Shown here: positions 12,590 to 24,031 of the stretch, piece by piece | Layout: each line of letters opens with the position of its first letter | How positions within the stretch are numbered: position 1 is the stretch's first letter | Source: Haemonchus contortus | Taxonomy: Eukaryota > Nematoda > Chromadorea > Rhabditida > Trichostrongylidae | Assembly (NCBI GenBank): GCA_000469685.2 | Contig: LS997563.1 | Coordinates: 43,787,651 to 43,851,650, forward strand | Direction: 5' to 3' | Length of the DNA: 64,000 nucleotides | The notes under the pieces: generated by a model | What the model was told of the DNA's origin: nothing | Seen by the model: the letters and a program-made list of their open reading frames with translations, nothing else | Databases searched by the model: none | Made by a program: the position numbers and the translations under genes

Positions 12590-12660
12590 TGGGCAGGACT
12601 CGAACCCGTGCTTGTGCTTTTCGGGCGCCGTGCTCTTTATCTTTCGCATCACGTACTGCG
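12590..12660 (-). other. tRNA B-box-like sequence
   Basis: On the minus strand GGGTTCGAGTCCTGCCC resembles a tRNA T-arm/B box. I cannot fold a full cloverleaf with a convincing acceptor stem or anticodon arm around it, so it is at best a tRNA-derived relic or SINE piece. Confidence 0.25.
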
Positions 12661-13632
12661 GCGATACAACAGCAGTTAACAAAACATTAGGTCAACACGT
12701 CTTAGATTCGCGCCACCCTTTCAAACTATCTCCACCTCGTAGATAACCAATCAAGCTCATCTATCTAGCAGCAATTTCGCAATATCTTTACCCACATTCC
12801 GAAAAGAAAAATCCGATAAAAATCTAATTTGTCCCCCATGGAAGATCTGTGAATACCTCCACAATCATTACCTACACAGTGCAGTAGTTAACGAATTCAT
12901 AATTCTGAGTTCTTTATAACTTCTTTCTTAGAGGTTCCTTAAACCCTTATCGTCATGTTTGCATAAGTAAACAAACAAAATGAATAACATGCAAACGAAC
13001 TCGATCTGGAAATGACGAGTAGTCTCTGTAGCTGCCATAACGATCTGAATCAATATTGAGCTTTTAAGATGAGGTGCAATTGGGTAAATGGAAGCTTACC
13101 TGCGTAAGAATACATCTCTTTCTAGTTTGTGAGATGCTATGATTTAGCAAACCTGCAACATGAATATTATGGCGTTACCAAGAAGGAAGATGGAGCTATG
13201 TGCAGAAGTTATAAACTTATTGCAACAAGAAGTAAAACTGCAAAAAGGCGAGTAAGCGAGACAACAGCAATGGAGAACCGGTAGAGGAGAGGGCGGTGTC
13301 GATATGGCATGCGACCTTCACCTTTACTTTTATCGATTGGACACATAATTTCTGGTGACGGTTCAGTACACTCCTGTCAAATAAGGGCTTAATTCGGAAA
13401 AAGAAAAAAAGAAAATCGTCCCAACGAGAAAAAATAGTTCACAGACTTCTTCAACTGCACTTTCAAAGAAAACGACCACATTAGCCATCTAACAAGACCC
13501 TTCCGAAATAGAACTAAATCCGGAAATTTCTGCCAAGATGCCCCAAATGACCTTTGAGCCAAGTAACTTCGGAACTAAAACGATTTTTGCAGCTTTTCAC
13601 AAAAATTGTACTGGGGCAAGTTCGACTAGGTC

Positions 13633-13641
13633 ATCAGTATG
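13633..13641. repeat. left target-site duplication of the fold-back element
   Basis: ATCAGTATG directly abuts the left terminus and is repeated exactly at 16125-16133. Confidence 0.85.
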
Positions 13642-16124
13642 ACTCGCAGCTAAATCTACACCCCGAAAAATTAACGGGCGAGTTGTGCGCGACATTTGTC
13701 AACTTTTTGCGTCAACTGTCTAACTGAAAACCAGGCAATTCGTTGCGGGACCATAGCAGCTACCTCTCAACGCCGATCAATGCAACTTCCCCTCTTATTC
13801 TCTTATTCACTACATTATTTTGCTGCGATTCTGATCTGGTATTCCTCTATTCTGCAAGATTCTGTGCTGAAACTACTCTGCTGCCATTCTACTGGATACC
13901 CTGCGCTAACCGAGGCTCAAGCACTGTTCGCCTTTCATTTGTGTTTTTATTCTGCTGGTACTACATTCTACTTGTTATCCATTCACACTTTGGCTTTTGT
14001 AACTCGTATTCCGTATTTGACAATTCTGACTCTACTTTGCAGTGACTTCGTATTTGACGCTGCTTGTAATTATAATTCTGTTATTGCTATTCACCGCATC
14101 CTGCATACTGGGAAACACTTGTGGTGAGATTTAATCTACATTTATTGCTTCTTCGTTTCTAACTTTTGTTTTTTAATTGTTCTTGCGCCTTTTGAGATTC
14201 ATTCTGTGTATTGCTTTCATATAGCTGTCTTTTAGTTTTTTTCTGCTTGAATTCTCTCCTAGTCACGCATTTATGCGGCAGCATATAACTGAACTGTGGG
14301 AGGACTCATATGATTCTACCCCTCTTCATTTTTATGCTGCTTCGGAGGTGAATTCACAACTTTCTCGCTAATGTCCACCATTCTGCCTCTCAACCAAGCA
14401 ATGAGTAGTTTTCGCTGCATCTTCTCCACTTATATTCTTTACCTGCTTCCACGAACTCTTCTCTTGATCGATTTTATCCAGTAACCGTTCACAATTACAA
14501 CAGCATTATTAATTCTACAATATGGAATAGTTCGACGATAAAATTTCATTTCTCATGTCACCTGCTGCATATGCTTCCAGTTTGCAATCTTAGAAGAATT
14601 TGAGTGTGCTAGTGTTCCAACTTTGTTGTAATCCTTCAACAACTGATTATAACTTATTCGGCATACTGTCGCGGTGAATAGGTACACCGTGCTGCCGTTT
14701 GCATAAATAGGGTTGCTAGTATCACACTGATTTACAGTGAGTTTCGTTTCATACCATAGCGATCGGTTTGGGCCTTTGTTGGATGCGAGCTACCTCATCG
14801 CATTTCACTTTCGTGTTTTCATTGGATATCGATGATTGCTTGGAATAAACCTTTTCACGTTACGTTAAATAGATACTTCACATTACATAACATACAGAGA
14901 GCTCGAATCCGATGAGAAATGAGGAGGAAGACGCAATCCGTGGAGGATACAAGAGTTGATCTCGAGGAGTTTCATTCTACTGGATTTCTTTCGAGGAAGA
15001 TCCCGCTCTCCCAGAAGACATGGATCCAGAAGAACCAGATGTCAGAGAAACACAGTGGGTGGGGTGCACGCAGTGCTGCGTTTGGGTGCACGCTGTGTGT
15101 GCGCGAGGTGTGCAACATCGAAACTGTAGAGCTTGCATGAAAGGGATATTCAGTATCCATGTTTAATGTGGGTCAGGAACACGGGGTTTAATGTAAAAAA
15201 TTAAGGGTCAAGGAGATATGAGAAATCATCGCTGAATTTCTACATATTGTAGAATTAATAATGCTGTTGTAATTGTGAACGGTTACTGGATAAAATCGAT
15301 CAAGAGAAGAGTTCGTGGAAGCAGGTAAAGAATATAAGTGGAGAAGATGCAGCGAAAACTACTCATTGCTTGGTTGAGAGGCAGAATGGTGGACATTAGC
15401 GAGAAAGTTGTGAATTCACCTCCGAAGCAGCATAAAAATGAAGAGGGGTAGAATCATATGAGTCCTCCCACAGTTCAGTTATATGCTGCCGCATAAACGC
15501 GTGACTAGGAAAGAATTCAAGCAGAAAAAACTAAAAGTCAGCTATATGAAAGCAATACACAGAATGAATCTCAAAAGGCGCAAGAACAATTAAAAAACAA
15601 AAGTTAGAAACGAAGAAGCAATAAATGTAGATTAAATCTCACCACAAGTGTTTCCCAGTATGCAGGATGCGGTGAATAGCAATAACAGAATTATAATTAC
15701 AAGCAGCGTCAAATACGAAGTCACTGCAAAGTAGAGTCAGAATTGTCAAATACGGAATACGAGTTACAAAAGCCAAAGTGTGAATGGATAACAAGTAGAA
15801 TGTAGTACCAGCAGAATAAAAACACAAATGAAAGGCGAACAGTGCTTGAGCCTCGGTTAGCGCAGGGTATCCAGTAGAATGGCAGCAGAGTAGTTTCAGC
15901 ACAGAATCTTGCAGAATAGAGGAATACCAGATCAGAATCGCAGCAAAATAATGTAGTGAATAAGAGAATAAGAGGGGAAGTTGCATTGATCGGCGTTGAG
16001 AGGTAGCTGCTATGGTCCCGCAACGAATTGCCTGGTTTTCAGTTAGACAGTTGACGCAAAAAGTTGACAAATGTCGCGCACAACTCGCCCGTTAATTTTT
16101 CGGGGTGTAGATTTAGCTGCGAGT
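13642..16124. mobile_element. 2483-bp fold-back transposon, MULE-like (9-bp TSD)
   Basis: Two inverted arms, 13642-14524 and 15243-16124, are almost identical over about 883 bp; I noticed two substitutions and one T-run length difference. They enclose a 718-bp unique centre. The tips read ACTCGCAGCTAAATC and its complement. The host octamer-plus-one ATCAGTATG occurs perfectly at 13633-13641 and 16125-16133, a 9-bp target duplication. Long terminal inverted repeats with 9-bp duplications are typical of Mutator-like elements; no transposase is present, so this would be a non-autonomous copy. High arm identity and an intact duplication suggest a recent insertion or arm conversion. Confidence 0.9.
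14960..15166 (+). pseudogene. half PHD-type zinc finger inside the fold-back element
   Basis: A 68-codon frame between stops in the unique centre of the fold-back element encodes an acidic stretch (EEDPALPEDMDPEEPD) followed by QWVGCTQCCVWVHAVC and a later NCRAC. The spacing C-x2-C-x4-H-x2-C-x8-C-x2-C is that of the second half of a PHD finger, including the Trp two residues before the His. The first Cys pair is absent. It could be the remnant of a transposase C-terminal finger or a captured host gene fragment; an ATG at 15020 is in frame. Confidence 0.55.
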
Positions 16125-16133
16125 ATCAGTATG
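16125..16133. repeat. right target-site duplication of the fold-back element
   Basis: ATCAGTATG directly abuts the right terminus and is the exact copy of 13633-13641. Confidence 0.85.
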
Positions 16134-17800
16134 AACCGGCAAGCAAAACCTGATAAGCCGTTGTTCCATCAGCTTTAACTAACGATTAGCAAGACCTGAT
16201 TTATGAAAAATAACGATTTTTCGCTTGCAAAGGGCCCAAAGCATCGATAATGTAACGAGTTTAAAGTAATCGATACGGGAAGAGCAAGAGAACAGTGTAA
16301 CCGAGCTGATATCACTCGCCTTCAACAACAAAACCAAGTGCAGCCCACTGATAAACAGAAATCGAAGTCAACACAAATGTAAACACCACTTCTCACAACT
16401 TTCAAAAGTGTCCCCCTAAGAAAACTAGCAGCACGAGATGTCCTCAGGGAACGTCCAAGGACAACTGCTTCATGGACGCCCTTTGTTGCGTGGTCCTGGA
16501 GCGATTGCATTCACCGACACCATTGGCCCTTTAATGTTTAAGAACTTTCGAGTGTGAAGTCTGCAATTCTTCAATTATTAGTTCTTTAGTTGCCCTCTTC
16601 ACGAAAATCTCAAATCCTTGAGAATTTGACTTGGCTTCCAGTGCCGACTGTACTGTGCAGTAGGCTTTGACTATGATTGTCCTTAATAATCTCCAAAAGC
16701 AGCTGTATATTCATTTGCTAGTTTTTGTTTTTGCATGGCTTTTTGTTTCTCAAAGACTCAAACAAGTCTATTTTCTGAACAGTCGCAGTTGTAATTGTTA
16801 CTTCATATCAACGCTTACTGATACATCACGTATACCATCGAAGATCTCGACCAGTTGACCACTTCACAGTAAATACCTAGGTAATAGAGCTCAATAAATG
16901 TTACGAAGTGTTGTGGAACACTCAGGGGGATTAAACTGAAGCAGTATTCATTGAGTGAATGAGTCCTAGAAAGCTTCAATATCGTCAACGAAGAAGATTC
17001 AGAATTCGTATTGTCAGCTGTCACTAAATTCATATTTCCTCGTGTTCATACCGTCACCGTTCCTCATAATCACGCACCGAATATCGGTTCGCTGCAGAAA
17101 ATAACTATGAGGTAACGAATGGATGTTTTGAAGCTCTAGAAAACTTATCGTTGGGGGCAAACTTTTCACGTTCCGGTGTTTCTCAGACTTGACAACAGAG
17201 GCACTGCATGAAGATAAGAACTGTCTTTGCTCTGGGGCTAGAGTTGTGTATTCTATTTCATCTCCTTTGTTCTGACTATGCTTATTTTCTTTGATAACTT
17301 CTACGTATCGATCGGTATTACGTTTTCCTCTGCCGTTTTATTAGTTTCATGCATCATTTTCAATTTGTTGGTCAAGTTTGCGGGGGAACTAATGGTCAAA
17401 GTTAGCTAATAGTACTAGATTTTTGATAGTTCGGAAAGTTCCTCCAATAAGATTAAATATTTGAATGAATTTTAGATTCAGCTGTATATGGTACTGTTGA
17501 GAAAATAATAACAAATGAATGGGAGAGCGAAACAAGTTTTCACCATCCTAGAGAAAGATCGGAAATTAAGGCATTATTTCTCATCTCTAGCTACATGCTT
17601 GTTCTTATCTTCAGAGTGTGTTTAAGGGGGAAGTTGTAGAGGGACGTGTTTGTGTGCACGTAGCTGGTCATTTGGTCGAGCGGTTCTGCTTACAACGGTA
17701 GACCAATAATCATGAAGGTTCGGTCGGATCGTCTTCGTTCTTTGCTATCTTACAGCGCATAAACTCAGGAAGTTATTTTACATGGAGTTTTCAACGTAAT
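16134..17800. other. spacer upstream of cct-3, no gene seen
   Basis: AT-rich sequence without a protein-like frame bounded by splice sites. It presumably contains the cct-3 promoter; I recognise no specific element. Confidence 0.4.
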
Positions 17801-17810
17801 CGACCTGAGT

Positions 17811-17820
17811 TTCATTATAG
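17811..17820 (+). promoter_or_regulatory. probable spliced-leader acceptor of cct-3
   Basis: TTTCATTATAG ends at 17820, six bases before the initiator ATG at 17827. A pyrimidine-rich AG this close to the start codon is typical of nematode trans-splicing; the leader itself is not encoded here. Confidence 0.5.
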
Positions 17821-17826
17821 GTAAAG

Positions 17827-20800
17827 ATGATGCGCGGTGCGGGTCAACAGCCTATCATCGTCCTAAGCCAAGGCACGAAAAGAGAGAGCGGTCATCAAGT
17901 TCAAATTGGTAATATTACAGCATGTAAGGTTAGCGCTCATGGGCTGAAATCAATTTTTTAAAATTCTGCTTTATAGTATTCTTTTACTATTACTGCTACG
18001 AGATTGTTCACCAGTTGGCATCATTTATTGTTTATTTATTTCTATTTTGTTTATTTAAGACCATTGCTGATGTTATTCGCACTAGCTTGGGCCCTCGGGC
18101 GATGCTTAAAATGCTCATGGATCCTATGGGAGGTATTGTCATGACCAATGATGGCAATGCTATTCTGAGGTAACCTTTAACTTATTCGCAGTTAGTTGGA
18201 TTTATTTGAAGTTTGTTGAGCCTATATTACTTCAGGGAAATCACTGTCAAGCACCCTGCTGCCAAGAGTATGATCGAAATAGCAAGAACGCAGGTATGAA
18301 GCTCATGTGCTGCTTGAAATCCTCGTCATGGAAGCCCTACCATTCATTCTTGCGAAGTGTTGGGGCTCTGAACAACTTCTTATTTTCGGAAAAGTCTTAG
18401 CCTACGAATAACTACTACTTGCCTTTCCAGGATGAGGAGACAGGCGATGGAACGACTTCGGTGATAGTGCTTGCGGGTGAAGTCATGGCTCAAGCTGAAC
18501 AGTTCCTTGAGCAAAACATACATCCAACGATCATCATTCAGGTTAAGAGATTCTCTTGTGTGTTAGTAATGAGCGTATTAATAACATAAGTTGGTACTCG
18601 GTAGGATATACTTGTATAACTTTGCGGTATCGCTCGCTGCTGATGCGCGTTCCAGATTTCTTTTCTATTTTTAGGCTTACCGAGCGGCCTTAGAAGACAT
18701 GATTAAACTGGCTGAGGAGAAGTTCAGCAAACCGATTGACATCAATAATGACAAAGAGGTTGGATTGCCTGTCTATGACTAATCAGTGGATACGTTGAAG
18801 TTCTCGTAATTCTTGAACGTTCAAGATTGTTTCCGTGGTCAAGTCGTGTTTGGGAACAAAGATGTTAAGCAAGTGGATGGACCTCGCTGTGCAGATATCG
18901 TTGAACGCTGTTAAGACTATTCGAGTAGATAAAGGAAATGCAAGTGAGATTGATATTAAAAGGTCAGATTTTCTTTGCTTATTATGGCCTTTTTTGCGAG
19001 AAATTGCATGAGAATATGGCAAGGTGATAAAATTTTGAGCTACGTAATTCCTTCGTTGTTTTTTCCACACGCTTTCGTTAGGAGGCTTTTCTATGTTCCT
19101 ATCTTTGAACTTCCCAGAGTTTTTCGGTTCCTTATAGAGACATACATAATTAAAATTTCTTTCGCTTGCCATTTAGAAAACAGCCGTGCTCGTGGTTGTT
19201 TGGTCCTTCCTTTATGGCATATTTGTCTTTAGGTACTGTCGCATCGAAAAGATCCCTGGTGGAACAATCGAAGATTGCAGGGTGATTAAAGGAGTCGTGC
19301 TAAACAAGGCAAGCGTGATTACAGTTTTTTCTCTCATTTCCAGTCTTACACATTCTGTTCTTTACTTTTTTTCTGCGTTCAGGATGTTACTCATGCTAAA
19401 ATGCGTCGTCGTATCGAACACCCTCGAATCGTTTTGCTCGATTGCAACTTGGAATATAAGAAGGGAGAATCTCAAACTTCCCTAGAGATCATGAAGGAGG
19501 AAGATATCAGCAGGATTTTGGAGCAGGTAGGTTTATCCTTTTTTCTCTCTCTTTCTTACATTTCTCCTTTCTCTAGCATTGAAACGTCTTTGTAGGAGGA
19601 AGAGTCGATCCGTAAGCAATGCGACGAAATCATCAGTGTGAAACCTGATTTAGTTTTCACCGAAAAAGGAGTTTCCGATTTGGCTCAGCATTTCCTGCTT
19701 AAAGCTGGTATTACTGCGATAAGGCGTCTGAAGAAAACCGACAACAACAGATTGGCAAGGTCCGCGGATTGTTTTTTAGAATCTTTTTTTTTGCTATGTC
19801 TACTTTTTTCGTTTTCCTCGATGTCAACTTTCTCTAGAAATGATTGTTTTAACGCGTCACTGACACAACATGCTGTAAGTACAGTTCCTTGTGTACAAAC
19901 AAGACTTCGTAGTAGTAACTGCATTCTTTTCAATTTTCACAAGGTTTCCATGCTTCGTGATACCCTCCTTTCGTCATAAGATGAATAGGTGATATGGAAT
20001 AATTGGTTGACAGCGCTTTTCTTCGTTTCGAATGTGATTGGATCCGGTATATTTAGGTATATTGTTTAGAGTTTGTGGCGCGCGAATTGTCAACGATACA
20101 ACAGATCTGCGAGAATCCGATGTAGGTACACAGGCGGATCTCTTCGAGGTTACAAAAATCGGCGACGAGTAAGTTGGCGATCTTATCTTTGGCTTGCTTC
20201 CTATTTCTGTATGTCTCTTATTCCAGATACTACACTTATGTTACGTCGGAGAAAACCACAGCTTGTACGATCTGCCTTCGCGGTCCATCGAAGGACGTCA
20301 TCAACGAGGTTTTGGGTTTTTATAATCTTGTATATCGTGCTGTTTCCGAGAAGTTCCGCTGAAATTTGAAGTCTAGTTGGTGTACTCATGCTGTTATTTT
20401 TTTTTTCTAGGTCGAACGTAACCTCCAAGATTCCTTACATGTCGTTAGGAACGTGATGTTGAATCCCCGTCTTGTTCCTGGTGGTGGTGCTTTGGAGATG
20501 GCTCTTGCTCAGGTGCGGAAAATCTCAAGGAATAATCTCTTTTCTGGGGTTAATGTGATAATATCTAGTGCTATTAAGTGTTTTAGGCCATCACTGAAAA
20601 AGGAAAGACAATGGAGGGTGTGCGGCAGTGGCCTTATAAGGCGGTCGCTAGAGCTCTAGAGGTAATGTTTAGAGAAGGCCAGGTTTTACGGCCAAATTTA
20701 TAATCCTACGTTCTTAGATTGCGATGTTTTTTTGGTCTGTGATCATATTGCAGACAAATTTATCATCCATAGATTTGTCACCTAGGGGCCTAGAAGTCCC

Positions 20801-22481
20801 GGCACTATTTACCCTTTACTGCCTCACCTTGTCGAGAATGGGCTGGATTTCTACCGAATTGTTTCAAAAAAGATGAAACCGGCTAGAAACTTGCCTACAG
20901 GGGTAATTTGACCCGTAGAACACGAATGTTGCATCCACTTGTCATACAGATGCCTAGCGCTTGCGCTACACGCGCCTGCGCCAAATCGCTGGGTCACCGA
21001 TCCTGCTGAAAACTTGCCCCTAACTAGTGTCCCAGGCGTTTTCATGATGAGTGGATGCGATATTCGTGTTCTACGGGTCAAATTACCCCTCTAGGCAAGT
21101 TTTTAGTCGGTTTCATCTTCTTTGAAAAAATTCGATAGAATTCTAGCCCTTTCTCGACAGAGTGGGGCAGTAAAGGGTAAATAGTGCCGAAGTACCTTAT
21201 GTTCCATCCATTTTATTTAGGACTCCGTAAAAAAAGTTATGTTTCACTTTCCTTCGTTATAGGTAATTCCCCGCACTCTGATTCAAAACTGTGCTGGAAA
21301 TACAATCCGGCAGCTTACTGCTCTTCGAGCTAAGCATGCTCAGAATGCTGAGAACTGGACGTGGGGAATAAATGGAACAACAGGCGAACTGGTAGGCAAG
21401 GGCTGGGCTTTTTCTTTTCCCGTTTATCCTGGTTTGCTGTTTTATCGGCTCGTGGCACAATCCAAGACGGGAAATCCTTCTGTTAAGGTCGACATGTGCA
21501 AACTGGATATTTGGGATCCACTCAGTGTACGTGTGCAAGTGCTGAAGACTGCTGTAGAGACATCGGTAGTTTTCTATCTCAATACTTCTTATTTTGCATC
21601 TTCGCATTTTTAAAAGTTTTATTTCGCAGGTTTTTTGATAGTTTCTGTTTTTTCTTGCCGCATGCAGGTGCATTTCAGACCCTTTTTTGTGCTTGACTTC
21701 GTGCAATATGAGAGCATAGTTTTTGAGGTGTCGTGGTTGTCACGCTTAAAATTTTGAGGTCATGGTCAAACGTCTAACCATTTCGTATCGCCGATTCAGC
21801 TAGGGTAGCTAGGAATGCGTAGAGCTACCATTCCATTGCTCCTTCCCCTTATTGCGCAAATAGCGCTCATCCCTTCAAGCCGCACATCTGCTCTGATGTT
21901 ATCGCGGCTCGTTTCTCATGCATAGTGCCCAGCGTGCATAGGGTATCTGTTTACTCACATATTGTATTAGTGGTACCCTTGAAAGAACTTTTGGGCAAAA
22001 AACGAGAATGCTTTCATCATTATTGACTCCGATGATAAAAGCGGCAGCGCGACTTTTTTAAATTTTTTTTTTGTGATTATTTTGCATGGTGCATCACGCT
22101 GGTCCATCATCGTTTCTAATTGATTTATTGCTGGCCTGGAGGAGCTCGTATGATTACTACTTAAAATAAATGTAATTTTGAAAATTTCACGGTGTTACTC
22201 ACCTAGGCGTGCAGTGGGGATATAGGGCGTGGGCGCCGTCGAGTGTAGTTAAGCTCCTTGGGTTTGATCGGGTGTACGTAAATCTGACAATGGGTTTCCA
22301 CTTAGATTCAATTGCTCAATTTGCTTTGTACAACCACCATAAAGCAGTGAAACGACCATTGTTCTTAATCAAAATGAGCCTTTCTTTTGATTAGGTCATG
22401 CTGCTTCGCATTGATGATATTGTATCTGGGACGAAGAAAGCACAACAAGGAGACGGTCCACAACAAGAAATGCCTCAGTGA
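17827..22481 (+). CDS. cct-3: T-complex protein 1 subunit gamma (CCT3)
   Basis: Subunit of the cytosolic TRiC/CCT chaperonin, which folds actin, tubulin and other proteins in an ATP-driven double ring. Sixteen exons: 17827-17928, 18060-18169, 18236-18293, 18431-18541, 18675-18758, 18826-18962, 19233-19308, 19383-19526, 19596-19759, 20070-20168, 20227-20308, 20411-20512, 20587-20661, 21263-21391, 21488-21565 and 22395-22481. They give 545 aa, the usual length for this subunit. The start MMRG and GHQVQIGNI fit the gamma subunit. [15 protein letters not shown] and TNDGNAIL form the nucleotide-binding loop, GDGTT with the catalytic-site Asp is at about 95-99, and [10 protein letters not shown] lies near 411-420. 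The tail is short and Gln-rich. Exon 6 departs from the conserved sequence at its first codons (IVSVV). The intron after exon 7 has a GC donor, and intron 13 carries a fold-back element. Identification is secure. Confidence 0.96.
19309..19382 (+). other. GC-AG intron in cct-3
   Basis: The exon ending in codon AAG is followed by GCAAGC rather than GT, and the next exon starts after gcgttcag at 19383. The protein alignment (VLNK then [10 protein letters not shown]) fixes the junction, so this is a non-canonical GC-AG intron of 74 bases. Confidence 0.85.
20795..21195. mobile_element. fold-back MITE in cct-3 intron 13
   Basis: About 400 bp of imperfect inverted repeat. The left arm begins with GGCACTATTTACCCTTTACT and runs through a GATGAAACCG and a TAATTTGACCCGTAGAACAC block; the right arm repeats these in complement and ends in GTAAATAGTGCCGAAGTACC. 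The unpaired centre is about 100 bp. It has no coding capacity, the target duplication is not clear, and the host intron is about 600 bp. Confidence 0.8.
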
Positions 22482-22698
22482 TCTTCATTGGCTCCAATGT
22501 AGAGCGCCAATGCAATTTTTGAGCGATTGATGCTATTCTTGCTTTTCTCAGTTCACCTGTTCTTATGGTTTGATTCTCTCTGGTTTTCCCCTACGCAATG
22601 ATCTTTAACAGTATACAATTCAGCAAAATAAGCTGCTTCCGTCAGCTTTACGATGACACCAGTCGATGTTGTTGATTTTATTGTTCTTTTTCTTATTC

Positions 22699-22704
22699 AA
22701 TAAA
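22699..22704 (+). promoter_or_regulatory. poly(A) signal of cct-3
   Basis: AATAAA lies 218 bases after the cct-3 stop codon. Confidence 0.6.
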
Positions 22705-23660
22705 TGGCTTTGCCCGTCGTACTACTTATGAGTGATCTTTCAAATGTCTGTTTTGCTCGGACGTAACTGCTTACTGACATCTTCCCTTTCCTATCAACAC
22801 CATAATCGCTCAGTCTCAGATTACTATTAACTACCAAAAAAGTAACAGTAGATTGGTTTCTTAATCGAAAGTTCTCTATGGCGCTTAGTACTATGAAAGT
22901 ATGCAACCGGGGCTCTATTTGTGCATGACATTCACTGTTCATGCCATGCTAGAATACGAACGGAATATCTGTTGTTCTCATTTCCCAACTTTTGAATAGA
23001 TGAATCACAAATTCGGGTTGCTAGGCAGGATTCTAAGCGAAGAATCCATTTTTCCTTAGTCTGCGGGCTTTTTTTGCAGCGATTTCGCCATCCTTTATTG
23101 CTCTGCGCTGTGGTTATCTATTCTAGGAGGTTTTTCCTAACTAACTGGTCGATCACAATCAACTGGAGTTAGGTAGGTAAGTAGGAGGTATAGTAGAAAA
23201 GTCTTTCATGTGTGCCTCATGTTATCGTCATCATCACTATGTTCTGAGTGTGCGATTTGTCTAGTTTGCTCATGAATACGCATATGAATATTGCCGGCGG
23301 CTTAGCAAACATGCCGTTTAACAACCTCATTTGTCTCTATTCAATTGAGGGATCTTCGGATCTTCCTCAGCGCAGCGAGATCACCTGTGAGATGTGTTTC
23401 TAGTTTGTGTGTGTGTTCAATCCTGCCTTCCAAGGTTTTTTCGATCTACTTGAGGTCACTTCTAGTGCTCTGCCTTGCTGCCGTATATGAGTATGCAAGT
23501 TATGTCATTTGAAGGGGCAGGATAGTGCATTCTTTCCGTTAAATAAATGGTACTTTTCGAAAATATGGTAGACTGAAGTTTGAGCCTTCCAATCAGTCAT
23601 ACTTCAGAGTTCACTTTGGTCCCATAGCTAAGTCCCTTTCTATACCTCTGGTTTCACCCT

Positions 23661-23738
23661 CTTTTCATTCTCGAATCCAGAAAAAAGAGTTCTAGCTCAA
23701 CCCAGCTAGAACTCTTTTCTGGATTCGAGAATGAAAAG
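23661..23738. repeat. near-perfect 35-bp hairpin with 6-nt loop
   Basis: The left arm at 23661-23697 and the right arm at 23704-23738 are complementary over 35 bp, with a 2-base length difference in an A run. The loop is CAACCC. It lies between cct-3 and the ZYG-9-like gene. It resembles a miRNA-type or terminator-like stem, but the pairing is more perfect than in most animal miRNA precursors; it could equally be a small palindromic transposon relic. Function unknown. Confidence 0.7.
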
Positions 23739-24031
23739 AAATATGAAGGAAAGGAGGAAGTAGTGTGGTCTCCCACTCGGGAGTGTCGCTTTACTCCAAT
23801 GGCTCACGTAATTTCGTTGGAGCTTTTTTCGTTTTTTTTAATCAGCTGTATGAGTCATCTATATTCGCCCTGGATCCGACGAATAGATGTGGGGTGGTCA
23901 ATAACTGCACTCATGTTCTATGTCTTTTTTCTGCCATGTATATTTCATAGCATTGTGCGTGATGTTTCTTGACTATTTAATCGCAAGATTGAGTTTCTCC
24001 ACGTATGGAATGTTGTTTACTTAGGTTCCCA

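Larger units (their letters stand above)
11400..13630. other. spacer, no gene seen apart from the two repeats listed
   Basis: I see no pair of splice sites bounding a protein-like frame on either strand. The longest open frames (about 100 codons near 12426) have low-complexity or repeat-like composition. Confidence 0.4.

Noticed and set aside
12426..12746. tRNA gene at the GGGTTCGAGTCC motif
   Set aside because: No acceptor stem, D-arm or anticodon loop can be completed around it.
13696..14127. 143-codon frame in each arm of the fold-back element as a transposase
   Set aside because: It starts at TTG, has no DDE or zinc-binding motif, and is duplicated only because the arms are inverted copies. 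I keep it as a property of the element, not a gene.
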